From Anaerocolumna sp. (GTDB lineage Bacteria; Bacillota; Clostridia; Lachnospirales; Lachnospiraceae), in NCBI GenBank assembly GCA_029256035.1, contig JAQSYR010000013.1, forward strand, positions 1 to 23,422: a stretch of 23,422 nt of DNA, in the 5' to 3' direction. Under the pieces are notes generated by a model. That model saw only the letters and a program-made list of their open reading frames with translations. It was not told the origin of the DNA and did no database searches. How positions within the stretch are numbered: the stretch's first letter is position 1; each line of letters opens with the position of its first letter. The position numbers and the translations under genes were made by a program. Positions 6,759 through 14,960 of the stretch are shown here, in pieces.

Positions 6759-8823
6759 GTATGTTAAAACGAATTGTGTTCCAAGAGTGTTTCTTGATTT
6801 GGGATTGTTGTGGCCAATCTGGTTATCGCTCCTGTTAGTTTTAATGAATATAGCTACCTTCATAATTGATCGGCATGCTGGATTTGTTATGACAATCTTT
6901 GTGATATTATACGTAATTATTAGCATGTTTCTATATATTATAAAACGACCAAAGATTGTCGGCGAATTAGTGCGCTTTGCCGCTGACTACGGGCAGGTGC
7001 AGAAAAAGCTCTTAAAAGAAATGGCATTACCTTATGCAATCCTGGATTATGAAGGCAGAATGTTATGGGGAAATGATGAATTTCAAGACATCATTGGGAA
7101 TGTAAAACTGGAACAGAAATTTATTCACCAGGTGTTTTCGGAGATTCCTGGAACTGTGTTTCCTCAGAACATGGAAGATGTTGAAGTGAAAGTAGTAAAA
7201 AAAGATAAAAATTATAAAGCACTTCTTCGAAGGGTAGCCGTCCCTGATTTTTATGAGGATTTTTCCTGGGGGTTTCAAGATGAAGATGCAATTATGAATG
7301 AGAATAATAGTCTGATTGCCATTTATTTTTATGATGAAACTGAAATCATTACTTTATCCAAGGAAAACTTTGATCAAAAAATGGTAACAGGTCTTTTGTA
7401 TATTGATAATTATGAAGAAGCACTGGAAAGTATTGATGAAGTACGACGTTCCTTGTTAATAGCATTGGTTGACAGAAAAATTAACAAGTATATGCAGAGT
7501 ATAGATGCAATTATTAAGAAGATTGAAAAAGACAAGTATGTTTTTATGTTTAAGCAAAAGTACATGACCCAGCTGCAGAATAATAAATTCAGCATTTTAG
7601 AGGAAGTGCGGGCTGTCAACATAGGAAATGACATGTCAATTACCATCAGCATTGGAATTGGAATTAATCCCGAATCTTATTTACTTAGTTATGAATACGC
7701 AAGAGCAGCTATTGACCTGGCCTTAGGCAGAGGTGGAGACCAGGCGGTTATTAAGGATACGGAGAAACTCCTTTATTTTGGTGGCAAAAGTATTCAAGTT
7801 GAAAAAAGTACCAGAGTAAAAGCCAGGGTAAAAGCCCATGCATTTAAAGAGTTTATTGAAGGCAAAGACAAAGTGGTAATTATGGGCCATGCCATCGGTG
7901 ACGTAGATTCCTTTGGTGCAGCTGTGGGAATTTATCGAATTGCGAAAACATTAAATAAAAAAGCAAACATAGTAATCAATGAAGTTACTACTTCTGTTCG
8001 GCCTATTATGAAGAGGTTTTTAAATAATCCGGATTATGAAGAAGATATGTTTATTAACAGTGAACAAGCCCTAGGAAGCGTAGACAATAACACTTTGTTG
8101 GTTATTGTAGATGTAAATCGTCCAAGCTATACAGAATGTCCGGAATTGTTAAACATGACAAAGACTATTGTTATCTTTGATCATCATAGGCAAACGGGAG
8201 AAGCAATTGAGAACCCTGCACTGTCTTATATAGAACCATTTGCTTCTTCCACAAGTGAAATGGTAGCTGAAATCTTACAATATATCAGTGAAGGATTAAA
8301 AATTAAACAATCGGAGGCAGATGCTTTATATGCCGGTCTTATGATTGACACCAATAATTTTCTTACGAAAACAGGTGTAAGAACATTTGAAGCAGCAGCA
8401 TTTCTAAGAAGAAGCGGGGCAGATGTTACCCGCATACGCAAGTCACTTCGTAGTGATATGGATGAATATAAAACAAAAGCCGAAGCAATTAGTGGAACAG
8501 AAGTATATCTTGAGCACTATGCAATTACTGTCTGCTCTAGTGAAGGCATTAACAGTCCAACGGTGTTAGCTGCTCAAGTTGCTAATGAATTATTAAATAT
8601 TGCAAATATAAGAGCATCCTTTGTATTAACAGATTTTAACGGAAAAATATTTTTAAGCGCCCGCTCTATTGATGAGGTTAATGTTCAATTAATTATGGAA
8701 CGTCTTGGAGGCGGAGGACACATGAGTGTAGCAGGAGCACAATTTACAGACTGCACAATTACAGAAGCAATTTATAACTTAAAGTCTACTTTGGCAAGCA
8801 TGACACGTGAAGGTGACTTGTAA
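6757..8823 (+). CDS. gdpP: c-di-AMP phosphodiesterase GdpP
   Basis: A membrane-bound DHH/DHHA1 phosphodiesterase that hydrolyses cyclic di-AMP. Two N-terminal TM helices (about residues 17-33 and 38-60) are followed by a PAS-like region (ALPYAILDYEGRMLWGNDEF), a degenerate GGDEF domain (ISIGIG), the DHH domain (GHAIGDVDSFGA, IFDHHRQ, GLMIDTNNF) and DHHA1 with GGGGHMSVAG. At 688 aa it is near the usual 650-680. It leads gdpP-rplI-dnaB, 57 bp ahead of rplI, the standard Firmicute order. The start is uncertain: ATG 6757 gives a normal-length N-terminus but has no Shine-Dalgarno and overlaps a TATAAT. GTG 6787 is an alternative that also lacks a ribosome site. GHAIGDVDS differs slightly from the usual GHRxxDxDS. 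Confidence 0.95.
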   Translation: MYVKTNCVPRVFLDLGLLWPIWLSLLLVLMNIATFIIDRHAGFVMTIFVILYVIISMFLYIIKRPKIVGELVRFAADYGQVQKKLLKEMALPYAILDYEGRMLWGNDEFQDIIGNVKLEQKFIHQVFSEIPGTVFPQNMEDVEVKVVKKDKNYKALLRRVAVPDFYEDFSWGFQDEDAIMNENNSLIAIYFYDETEIITLSKENFDQKMVTGLLYIDNYEEALESIDEVRRSLLIALVDRKINKYMQSIDAIIKKIEKDKYVFMFKQKYMTQLQNNKFSILEEVRAVNIGNDMSITISIGIGINPESYLLSYEYARAAIDLALGRGGDQAVIKDTEKLLYFGGKSIQVEKSTRVKARVKAHAFKEFIEGKDKVVIMGHAIGDVDSFGAAVGIYRIAKTLNKKANIVINEVTTSVRPIMKRFLNNPDYEEDMFINSEQALGSVDNNTLLVIVDVNRPSYTECPELLNMTKTIVIFDHHRQTGEAIENPALSYIEPFASSTSEMVAEILQYISEGLKIKQSEADALYAGLMIDTNNFLTKTGVRTFEAAAFLRRSGADVTRIRKSLRSDMDEYKTKAEAISGTEVYLEHYAITVCSSEGINSPTVLAAQVANELLNIANIRASFVLTDFNGKIFLSARSIDEVNVQLIMERLGGGGHMSVAGAQFTDCTITEAIYNLKSTLASMTREGDL

Positions 8824-8880
8824 TAGCAGATAGTTTCCCAATTGCCAATAATAGCAGGAGAGTTTGAAAGGAGATAAACA

Positions 8881-9327
8881 ATGCAAATTATATTAACTCA
8901 AGATGTAAAATCACTAGGTAAAAAAGGAGAACTGGTAAATATTAGTGATGGCTATGCCAGAAACTTTATTTTACCTAAAAAATTAGGTCTAGAAGCTACC
9001 CCTAAAAATCTTAATGATTTAAAATTACAAAAAGCTGCCGAGGAAAAGAAGCAGAAGGAAATATTAGAAGAAGCCAAAGTATTTGCCAAAGAGTTAGAAA
9101 GCAAAATTATAGAGGTTAAAATTAAAGCAGGTGAGGGCGGAAGAACCTTTGGCTCTGTTTCTACAAAAGAAATTGCAACTGTTTTAAAAATTGATTTTGG
9201 TTATGAAATTGATAAAAAGAAATTACAGTTAAATGATCCTATAAAGACAGTGGGAATGCATACAGTACCTGTTAAACTACATCCACAGGTAACAGCAGAA
9301 TTAAAAGTAAAGGTAAGTGAACAATAA
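8881..9327 (+). CDS. rplI: Ribosomal protein L9
   Basis: A full-length 148-aa bL9 of the large ribosomal subunit. The N-terminal domain MQIILTQDVKSLGKKGELVN and the conserved GYARNFILPK patch bind 23S rRNA. A long lysine/glutamate helix links to the C-terminal domain (FGSVSTKEIA). GAAAGGAGATAAACA precedes ATG 8881. It sits between gdpP and dnaB with short spacers, as in Bacillus and most clostridia, and is probably co-transcribed with both. Confidence 0.98.
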   Translation: MQIILTQDVKSLGKKGELVNISDGYARNFILPKKLGLEATPKNLNDLKLQKAAEEKKQKEILEEAKVFAKELESKIIEVKIKAGEGGRTFGSVSTKEIATVLKIDFGYEIDKKKLQLNDPIKTVGMHTVPVKLHPQVTAELKVKVSEQ

Positions 9328-9353
9328 GAGTCAGGTTTTAGGAGGAAGGGTAG

Positions 9354-10682
9354 ATGGATGAGGCATTTATAAAAAAAGTACTTCCCAATAATCCAGAAGC
9401 TGAGCAATCAGTAATTGGTTCCATGATTATGGATAAGGATGCTATTGTTGCCGCATCAGAAATTATTACAGGGGAAGACTTTTATCAGCAGAGATACGGT
9501 GTCTTATTTGATGCTATGATTGAACTTTTTAACGAAGGGCAGCCAGTAGATTTAATAACACTTCAGAACAAACTAAAGGAAAAGGATGTGCCCCCAGAAC
9601 TTTGCAGTCTGGAGTTTATTCGGGATTTGATTACATCAGTGCCTACCTCTGCAAATGTAAAGTATTATGCTAACATTGTAAAAGAAAAGTCAACATTAAG
9701 ACAATTAATTAAGGTAACAGAAGGTATTACAAACCAATGTTATCTGGATAAAGATAAAATAGATAGTTTACTTGAAGATACGGAAAAAAAGGTTTTTGAT
9801 ATAGTCCAAAAGAGAAATTCCGGTGATTATACAAGTATTAAAGATGTTGTATTTCGTTCTCTAGAAAGTATTGAAGCTGCAGCAAAAAATAAGGGCAGCG
9901 TTACTGGAGTGGCTACTGGATTTTATGATTTGGATTATAAAACTGCAGGATTACAGCCATCTGACTTAATATTGATAGCAGCCAGACCTTCTATGGGTAA
10001 AACTGCCTTTGTATTAAATATAGCAGAGCATGTAGCATTAAAAAGTAATGTTACAACTGCAATATTTAGTTTGGAAATGTCAAAAGACCAATTAGTAAAA
10101 CGTATTTTGTCCATGCATTCCAAGGTAGATTCCCAGGCAATTCGAAGTGGTGAATTAAGTGACGATGATTGGGTTAAATTAGTGGAAAGTGCCAGAGCAA
10201 TCGGAAATTCTAATTTAATTATTGATGATACTTCCAGTATATCAATTGGTGAATTAAGGTCTAAATGCAGGAAATTTAAACTTGAAAATAATCTGGGACT
10301 AGTTATTATTGATTACTTGCAGTTAATGTCTGGCAGTAAAAAATCTGAATCAAGACAACAGGAAATCTCAGAAATTTCACGTTCGTTAAAAGCATTGGCA
10401 AGAGAAATTAGTGCGCCAGTGATTGCCTTGTCTCAGTTAAGCCGTGCTGTTGAACAAAGACCTGATAAACGTCCAATGTTATCTGATCTTAGAGAATCAG
10501 GGGCAATAGAGCAGGATGCCGATGTGGTTATGTTTATTTACCGTGATGATTATTATAATCATGATACGGAAGAAGCGGGTATATCAGAGATTATTATAGG
10601 TAAGCAAAGAAATGGTCCAACCGGTACAATTAAACTTGCCTGGTTGTCCCAGTTTACAAAGTTTGCAAATCTGGAAAGATAA
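9354..10682 (+). CDS. dnaB: Replicative DNA helicase DnaB (DnaC in Bacillus)
   Basis: A hexameric replicative helicase that unwinds DNA 5'-3' at the fork. The N-terminal domain starts LPNNPEAEQSVIGSMI. The RecA-like domain has Walker A ARPSMGKTAF, Walker B IIDYLQLM and the conserved SQLSRAVEQRPDKRPMLSDL sensor region, followed by ESGAIEQDAD. At 442 aa it has the standard length, and there is no intein. AGGAGGAAGGGTAG precedes ATG 9354, 26 bp after the rplI stop. A strong terminator directly follows the stop codon, so it ends the gdpP-rplI-dnaB operon. Confidence 0.98.
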   Translation: MDEAFIKKVLPNNPEAEQSVIGSMIMDKDAIVAASEIITGEDFYQQRYGVLFDAMIELFNEGQPVDLITLQNKLKEKDVPPELCSLEFIRDLITSVPTSANVKYYANIVKEKSTLRQLIKVTEGITNQCYLDKDKIDSLLEDTEKKVFDIVQKRNSGDYTSIKDVVFRSLESIEAAAKNKGSVTGVATGFYDLDYKTAGLQPSDLILIAARPSMGKTAFVLNIAEHVALKSNVTTAIFSLEMSKDQLVKRILSMHSKVDSQAIRSGELSDDDWVKLVESARAIGNSNLIIDDTSSISIGELRSKCRKFKLENNLGLVIIDYLQLMSGSKKSESRQQEISEISRSLKALAREISAPVIALSQLSRAVEQRPDKRPMLSDLRESGAIEQDADVVMFIYRDDYYNHDTEEAGISEIIIGKQRNGPTGTIKLAWLSQFTKFANLER

Positions 10683-10687
10683 AAGGG

Positions 10688-10746
10688 GATTTGTCCCTCC
10701 GACAAAGACAATTGGTTGTCTCGTCGGAGGGACAAATCTTTTTTTC
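10688..10746 (+). terminator. Very strong terminator hairpin after dnaB
   Basis: A perfect 16-bp stem (GATTTGTCCCTCCGAC, 10688-10703, with 10723-10738), extended inside by AGACAA / TTGTCT around a TTGG loop, then seven T. It begins six bases after the dnaB stop. The length and perfection are beyond an ordinary terminator and suggest a repeated extragenic palindrome serving as one. Confidence 0.92.
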
Positions 10747-10869
10747 TGCAGATCCCCTTAATCTGTCACAGTGTGAAAGTTGCTGTAGGATTGTGTCTTT
10801 GATTCAGAAAAGTAGTAATGAAATGGGTTTCTATGTCGATAAGTTCCCTAGGAAAGTAGGGAAACCATA

Positions 10870-10897
10870 TTGCATTAGGACTTGCCTATGTTATAAT
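10870..10897 (+). promoter_or_regulatory. Promoter of the MerR-family gene
   Basis: TTGCAT (10870-10875), 16-bp spacer, TATAAT (10892-10897), 36 bp before the start at 10934. The DNA between the dnaB terminator and this promoter shows no gene I can support. Confidence 0.55.
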
Positions 10898-10933
10898 TAA
10901 AGCAATGTAAAAATGTATCTGAGGAGGAAGACT

Positions 10934-11584
10934 ATGGGAGAAATTCGTTACATTATATCGGATGCCTCAAAAAAAATAGATGTTGAGCAGCATACATTAC
11001 GATACTGGGAAGAAGAGCTTGAATTACATATACTTCGGAATGAGATGGGGCATAGATATTACCGGGAAGAAGATATTGAATTATTAAAAGCTGTAAAACT
11101 ACTAAAAGAAAAAGGATATCAGTTGCGTGCCATAAAAATGCTGTTACCTCAAATCCAGCAGCAGTTAGGTAATTCAGAATCCCATGACTTAGGGGCAGAG
11201 GCACTGGATTGGATACAAGATCAACAGGATACTCTCGGTCAAGATAATGAAGTGAATTACATTCCTGCCAAGACAAATGAGGGTAGGACCCAGCAGGGAA
11301 ATACCCAAGGGCAACCAGAGAAGTTAGAACAGTTTCGCGAAATTATGACAAATCTAATACAATCCGTTTTGCAAGAAAGCACTGATATTATGGCTGACAA
11401 TATTAGTGAAGTAGTGTCTACCACTGTAATAAAAGAAATGGATTATTTAATGCGAATGAAGGAAGAGCGGGAAGAAGAAAGATTTAAACAATTTGATAGA
11501 ACCTTAAGGGAATTGCAAAGCAGTAGGGCAGAATATGCAGTATCCAAGGGTATGAAAAAGAAAAAAAGATTTTTTAAAAAGTAA
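10934..11584 (+). CDS. MerR-family transcriptional regulator
   Basis: The winged-helix MerR DNA-binding domain fills the first 75 residues: YIISDASKKIDVEQHTLRYW (the HTH start), HRYYREEDIELLKAVKLLKE and LRAIKMLL. A Gln/Glu-rich linker (about 80-130) and a long, charged, probably coiled-coil C-terminus (IMTNLIQSVLQ, MKEEREEERFKQFDRTLREL) follow, ending in KKKKRFFKK. There is no cysteine cluster or multidrug pocket, so the effector is unknown. The length of 216 aa is longer than a minimal MerR. ATG 10934 is chosen because GAGGAGG (10921-10927) stands six bases before it; the in-frame ATG at 10913 lies upstream of that site. Three 19-bp repeats begin at its stop codon. Confidence 0.88.
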   Translation: MGEIRYIISDASKKIDVEQHTLRYWEEELELHILRNEMGHRYYREEDIELLKAVKLLKEKGYQLRAIKMLLPQIQQQLGNSESHDLGAEALDWIQDQQDTLGQDNEVNYIPAKTNEGRTQQGNTQGQPEKLEQFREIMTNLIQSVLQESTDIMADNISEVVSTTVIKEMDYLMRMKEEREEERFKQFDRTLRELQSSRAEYAVSKGMKKKKRFFKK

Positions 11585-11754
11585 AATAAAACAAGGAAGT
11601 AAAATAAAGCGTAGGAAGTAAAATTAAGCGCACAGTCGATACATGCATCTGCATCGATTTCAAAATGACTTGCTCCTTCAGAAATTGCTTCTACAGGACA
11701 TTCGCTAGCGCATGCGCCGCAGCTTATACATTCTTCAGAAATTTTATATGCCAT
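11443..11754 (-). pseudogene. 2[4Fe-4S] ferredoxin, 3'-truncated
   Basis: Read on the minus strand from ATG at 11754, behind a clear GAGGAGG, the protein begins MAYKISEECISCGACASECP, a perfect first cluster motif (C-x2-C-x2-C-x3-CP). It then runs through FEIDADACIDC, where the second cluster motif should go on as CxxCxxxCP. Instead it switches at about 11632 to ALNFTSYALFYFLV, which is translated 19-bp repeat, and then runs antisense through merR to a stop at 11443. Two or three cysteines of cluster II are therefore missing. The usual clostridial ferredoxin has 55-56 residues and two clusters. The signals for expression are intact, but the product is likely non-functional or single-cluster. 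It is tail-to-tail with merR. Confidence 0.8.
11579..11634 (+). repeat. Three imperfect 18-19-bp tandem repeats
   Basis: AAGTAAAATAAA-type units start at 11579, 11597 and 11616, the last two with GCG after them. They run from the merR stop codon to the point where the ferredoxin gene breaks off, so they probably mark the junction of the rearrangement. Confidence 0.6.
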
Positions 11755-11959
11755 GGTACCAATCCTCCTCTTTCTAGTTTCCGTTTTTATTTTAATACAA
11801 GATATATAAAAACACAAGAGAAACTTCATAATAGTACTAAAATTAATCTTTATTTTAACAAATAAACTAATTAAGAAAATATATAAATTTTATATCAAAT
11901 TTTAAACATTATTTGATGGTAAATGATAGATATTATTAATAAGATAGTGGGAATCCGTC

Positions 11960-11988
11960 TTGACGGAAAGGACAACAAGGCTTATAAT
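11960..11988 (+). promoter_or_regulatory. Promoter of the DUF1858 gene
   Basis: TTGACG (11960-11965), 17-bp spacer, TATAAT (11983-11988): a near-consensus housekeeping promoter. It leaves a leader of about 80 nt before the start at 12075. I see no riboswitch-like structure in that leader. Confidence 0.72.
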
Positions 11989-12074
11989 GAAGAAGCAACT
12001 GCGGCGTATATTTAATCGTCTCATGTTAAAGAATAAGTATTATCTTTTTATAGATAAAACAAGGAGGTTATCAA

Positions 12075-12284
12075 ATGGCTCAAGTAGTAGATAAAGATAT
12101 GACAATTGCTGAAGCAATTAGCGTTGATCAGGGTATTGTTCCAATTTTATTAGCTTCTGGTATGCACTGTATCGGCTGCCCATCTTCACAAGGTGAGACT
12201 TTAGAAGAGGCTGCTATGGTACACGGTATGGATGCAGAACAATTATTAGCAACAATTAATGAATACCTTGCTACAAAACAATAA
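12075..12284 (+). CDS. DUF1858 small protein
   Basis: A 69-aa protein with the DUF1858 signature: TIAEAISVDQGIVPILLASG, then MHCIGCPSSQGETLEEAAMVH, containing a CxxC pair followed by P. The fold is small and helical; members occur alone or attached to hybrid-cluster and other Fe-S proteins, and a redox or metal role is suspected but not shown. AAGGAGG lies eight bases before ATG 12075. It has its own promoter and terminator, so it is monocistronic. It lies divergent from the truncated ferredoxin gene, another iron-sulphur/redox protein. Confidence 0.9.
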   Translation: MAQVVDKDMTIAEAISVDQGIVPILLASGMHCIGCPSSQGETLEEAAMVHGMDAEQLLATINEYLATKQ

Positions 12285-12350
12285 ATGGTAGTGACACAAG
12301 TTGATTTTATATACTAACTGTGTATAAACAAATCCAATGAATGAAATAAT

Positions 12351-12389
12351 AAAAAAAGGTTAGTTCCTTTCATGGACCTAACCTTTTTT
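12351..12389. terminator. Bidirectional terminator
   Basis: An 11-bp stem with one mismatch (12357-12367 with 12374-12384), flanked by a run of seven A on the left and a T-run on the right. It can stop transcription from the DUF1858 gene (plus strand) and from mecA (minus strand), which converge here. Confidence 0.85.
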
Positions 12390-12451
12390 GTAACCTTTAT
12401 TGTATTCGTTTTTGTGTTATAGAATTTCCCCCATACTCAAGGGGATATTGA

Positions 12452-13246
12452 CTACAATTCAGATAAAACCTGAATTGCTTTGTCCTTTACGATAACTTCA
12501 AAATGTTCTTCGTAATAATATGGACTAGCATAAGTTGAACGCTCTGCTTTGCCATATTCAGAAATGATGTTACAGATTTTATTAAATTCCTCAGGTGTAT
12601 GATCCGATTTACTAAGAATCAAATAATAAATGGAACTTACAGGATCTTTGAATACGCTATTAATACCGCAATAAAATCCTTTTATTATGCCTGACATATT
12701 AATTATCTCATTAAGTGAACGGAAAGTATATACTTTCATCAAATTAGTCTGTATTGATATACTCTCAGGAGTTTCCTTCTCGGTTTTTGATTCTTTCTCT
12801 TTTTTATATCCTAAGGAATCTGCAAGAGGAACAAAATCATCTTTACTTTCATCACCTGGTTCCCCTAAGAAATCTTCTATATGACCAAAACTATTAATTA
12901 TCTCATCTGCGTATGGATCCTCATCATCTTCCTCGTCAAGGTCTGCATAGTCATCTGCATCTGGTGAGAATTTAGAGAAACGGGTATCTAGTTCGTCAGG
13001 GTCTTCTACTTTAGTTATCACTAAAACCAAAACTTCCGGTGATATAGGTATTGCTTCTATCATTAAAGGTATATCTTCGGCTTCAAAACCGAATTCGTAA
13101 TTTGCTTGCTGCATCATATCTCGAAATAAGGCCTTTGCTTTTTCGCTTCCATATGCAAGTTCACTAATGCGTAACTCACGGTCTACTAAGTCATCTCTGT
13201 TTAAAGTACAACGAATCTGATTATCGCTAATTTTCTCTATCTTCAT
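12452..13246 (-). CDS. mecA: MecA-type ClpC adaptor protein
   Basis: The N-terminus MKIEKISDNQIRCTLNRDDL and the ISELAYGSEKAKALFRDMMQ block that follows are the MecA N-terminal, substrate-recognising domain. The C-terminal domain (KVYTFRSLNEIINMSG; YYLILSKSDHTPEEFNKICN; YEEHFEVIVKDKAIQVLSEL) is the part that binds ClpC/ClpA. Between them lies an acidic, disordered linker of about 80 residues (DLDEEDDEDPYADE). At 264 aa it is longer than B. subtilis MecA (about 218), mostly in this linker. The start at 13246 has AAAAGGATG upstream; an in-frame ATG 14 codons earlier lacks a better site. In Bacillus, MecA feeds proteins such as ComK to ClpCP; targets here are unknown. Confidence 0.92.
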   Translation of the reverse strand: MKIEKISDNQIRCTLNRDDLVDRELRISELAYGSEKAKALFRDMMQQANYEFGFEAEDIPLMIEAIPISPEVLVLVITKVEDPDELDTRFSKFSPDADDYADLDEEDDEDPYADEIINSFGHIEDFLGEPGDESKDDFVPLADSLGYKKEKESKTEKETPESISIQTNLMKVYTFRSLNEIINMSGIIKGFYCGINSVFKDPVSSIYYLILSKSDHTPEEFNKICNIISEYGKAERSTYASPYYYEEHFEVIVKDKAIQVLSEL

Positions 13247-13576
13247 AGAATCACATCCTTTTCTATGTGCTGGCCTGATTGCTATCAATTAGCTGCGCAA
13301 CATATTATAAGTTTTTACCTAGAGGCTATGTTGTAAACAAAGTATAATTTAATTATTATATAAAGTCAATATGATAATTCACTAAAGATATATTAATTAT
13401 TTACCGAATTCCCCATAAAATAACATTTATAGAAACAAAATATTGTCCAAATTAACCGTAAAAAGATTAGCTAATTAGCCATGCAGAAATAGGTTGAAAT
13501 TGGCAAAGAAATGGCTATAATAGTAAATAGGATGACTTGAGAACCTATCGGCTTTATTCTAATAGGAAAGGAGAGA
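13247..13576. other. Divergent intergenic region, mecA / kinase
   Basis: 330 bp of AT-rich DNA between two divergent genes. On the plus strand it holds one clear promoter at 13494-13521. The mecA promoter must lie in the left half, but I could not pick a convincing one. There is no ORF or structured RNA that I can support. Confidence 0.5.
13494..13521 (+). promoter_or_regulatory. Promoter of the kinase operon
   Basis: TTGAAA (13494-13499), 16-bp spacer, TATAAT (13516-13521), leaving a leader of about 50 nt before ATG 13577. It has the form of a vegetative sigma-A promoter. Confidence 0.65.
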
Positions 13577-14956
13577 ATGAAAAACCATATATGGTTTGGC
13601 AAATATAGAATAATCCAATTGTTGGGGCGTGGGGGAAGTGCAGACGTCTATCTGGCCGAACACATGAATCTTAAAGCCTTAAGAGCAATAAAAAGAATCA
13701 GTAAGAAAAGTATTTTTCATGAACAATTATTAAAAGAAGCACATATTTTAAAAAATCTAAATAATTCTAATGTTCCTATTATATATGACTTTGAAGAGGA
13801 CGCGCATAACTCGTATATCATTGAGCAATATATTGAGGGACAATCATTAAAGATGTTGATAAACCAATCAAAGCATTTTCCTGAGAAATTAATCATTTCT
13901 TATTCCATTCAGATTTGTGAACTATTACATCATCTCTATACTTTAGATAATCCTATTCTATATTTGGACTTAAATCCAGAAAATATTATAGTTGAGAATC
14001 ATACCGTAAAGCTCATTGATTTTGGGGCAGCAGGGTATAAGAATAAGATGAATGAAAGAAAATACTCCTGCGGAACCAGAGGGTTTGCTGCTCCAGAACT
14101 TTACGGTAAGAGTAATCCTGATGAACGTGCGGATGTGTATGGGCTGGGGTCATTATTATATTTTATGGTGACAGGGAACAGTTATTGCCAGGAATCCTGG
14201 CAGGGTTTTAAAAGACAACAAATCAAACCTTATTCAAAGGACCTTTTTAGTATTATAAGAAAATGCCTACATTATTATCCATCTTTTCGTTATTCCACTA
14301 TAAAAGCTTTAAAAAATAAGTTATTAGAATTAAGTAAAAACAGTGATAGGGAGAAAAACAACTCAGGTACATCCCTTCGCATTGCAGTAGCAGGTACCCA
14401 AGGTAGAATAGGGACAACACATCTAGCAATTATGTTAACATCTTATCTGGCATCGAAAGGATATCATAGTTTATATCTGGAGAATAACCAATCGAATCAC
14501 ATCTATAAAATCTTAAAGCGGTGTCAAAATCATAGTATACTCAGTGATATTTATGTAATAAACGGCTGCCACATGTTGCCGGCTAATTTCGAGGACTCTT
14601 GGTATCTAAGTAGAAACTACAATGTATATATTATAGATTATGGTTTCCTAACAGACCAGAATAAAGACGAATTCTTAGAAGCAGATGTCAGGTTACTAGT
14701 GGCAGGAGCGAAAGACTGGGAATTAGATACTACGGAGGAAGTGCTAAAAAAGTTAAACTGCTCTAAAGACATTAAATATCTGTTTAGTTTCCTTGAAGGC
14801 AGAAGATTCAGAGAAGTACTAAAATCCATGAAGGGCTTATCTAATTACCGAATACCTTTTGAACCCAATCCCTTTTTATTAAAGGATAATATATCAGTGA
14901 ATGAGTTTATGGAATCTTTACTTATGGATATTTTATCTGCTGACAGGAAGGAGTAA
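13577..14956 (+). CDS. Ser/Thr kinase fused to degenerate MinD/ParA-like domain
   Basis: A 459-aa cytoplasmic fusion. Residues 1-255 are a Hanks-type kinase: glycine loop LLGRGGSADVYLAEH, Lys39 in AIKR, Glu54, catalytic loop YLDLNPEN (Asp131), DFG (148-150), the APE motif and DERADVYGLG. The loop departs from HRDLKPEN, with Tyr-Leu for His-Arg and Asn136 for Lys, though the catalytic Asp remains. There is no TM helix and no PASTA repeat. Residues 267-459 resemble a MinD/ParA P-loop domain, but the nucleotide loop is AGTQGRIGTTH, without the P-loop lysine, so ATP binding is doubtful. The end (IPFEPNPF) matches the end of the next gene. AAAGGAG precedes ATG 13577. The next gene starts four bases after its stop, so the two are surely co-translated. 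Confidence 0.85.
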   Translation: MKNHIWFGKYRIIQLLGRGGSADVYLAEHMNLKALRAIKRISKKSIFHEQLLKEAHILKNLNNSNVPIIYDFEEDAHNSYIIEQYIEGQSLKMLINQSKHFPEKLIISYSIQICELLHHLYTLDNPILYLDLNPENIIVENHTVKLIDFGAAGYKNKMNERKYSCGTRGFAAPELYGKSNPDERADVYGLGSLLYFMVTGNSYCQESWQGFKRQQIKPYSKDLFSIIRKCLHYYPSFRYSTIKALKNKLLELSKNSDREKNNSGTSLRIAVAGTQGRIGTTHLAIMLTSYLASKGYHSLYLENNQSNHIYKILKRCQNHSILSDIYVINGCHMLPANFEDSWYLSRNYNVYIIDYGFLTDQNKDEFLEADVRLLVAGAKDWELDTTEEVLKKLNCSKDIKYLFSFLEGRRFREVLKSMKGLSNYRIPFEPNPFLLKDNISVNEFMESLLMDILSADRKE

Positions 14957-14960
14957 CAAG

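Noticed and set aside
8226..8441. Frames opposite gdpP, dnaB and rpiB
   Set aside because: All are overlapped by strong genes on the other strand and have no independent support.
10691..10900. 69-aa plus-strand frame after dnaB
   Set aside because: Its start lies in the terminator hairpin, and it ends over the merR promoter; the sequence resembles no family.
10953..11276. 107-aa minus-strand frame in merR
   Set aside because: Shadow of the MerR coding sequence; no ribosome site and no protein-like pattern.
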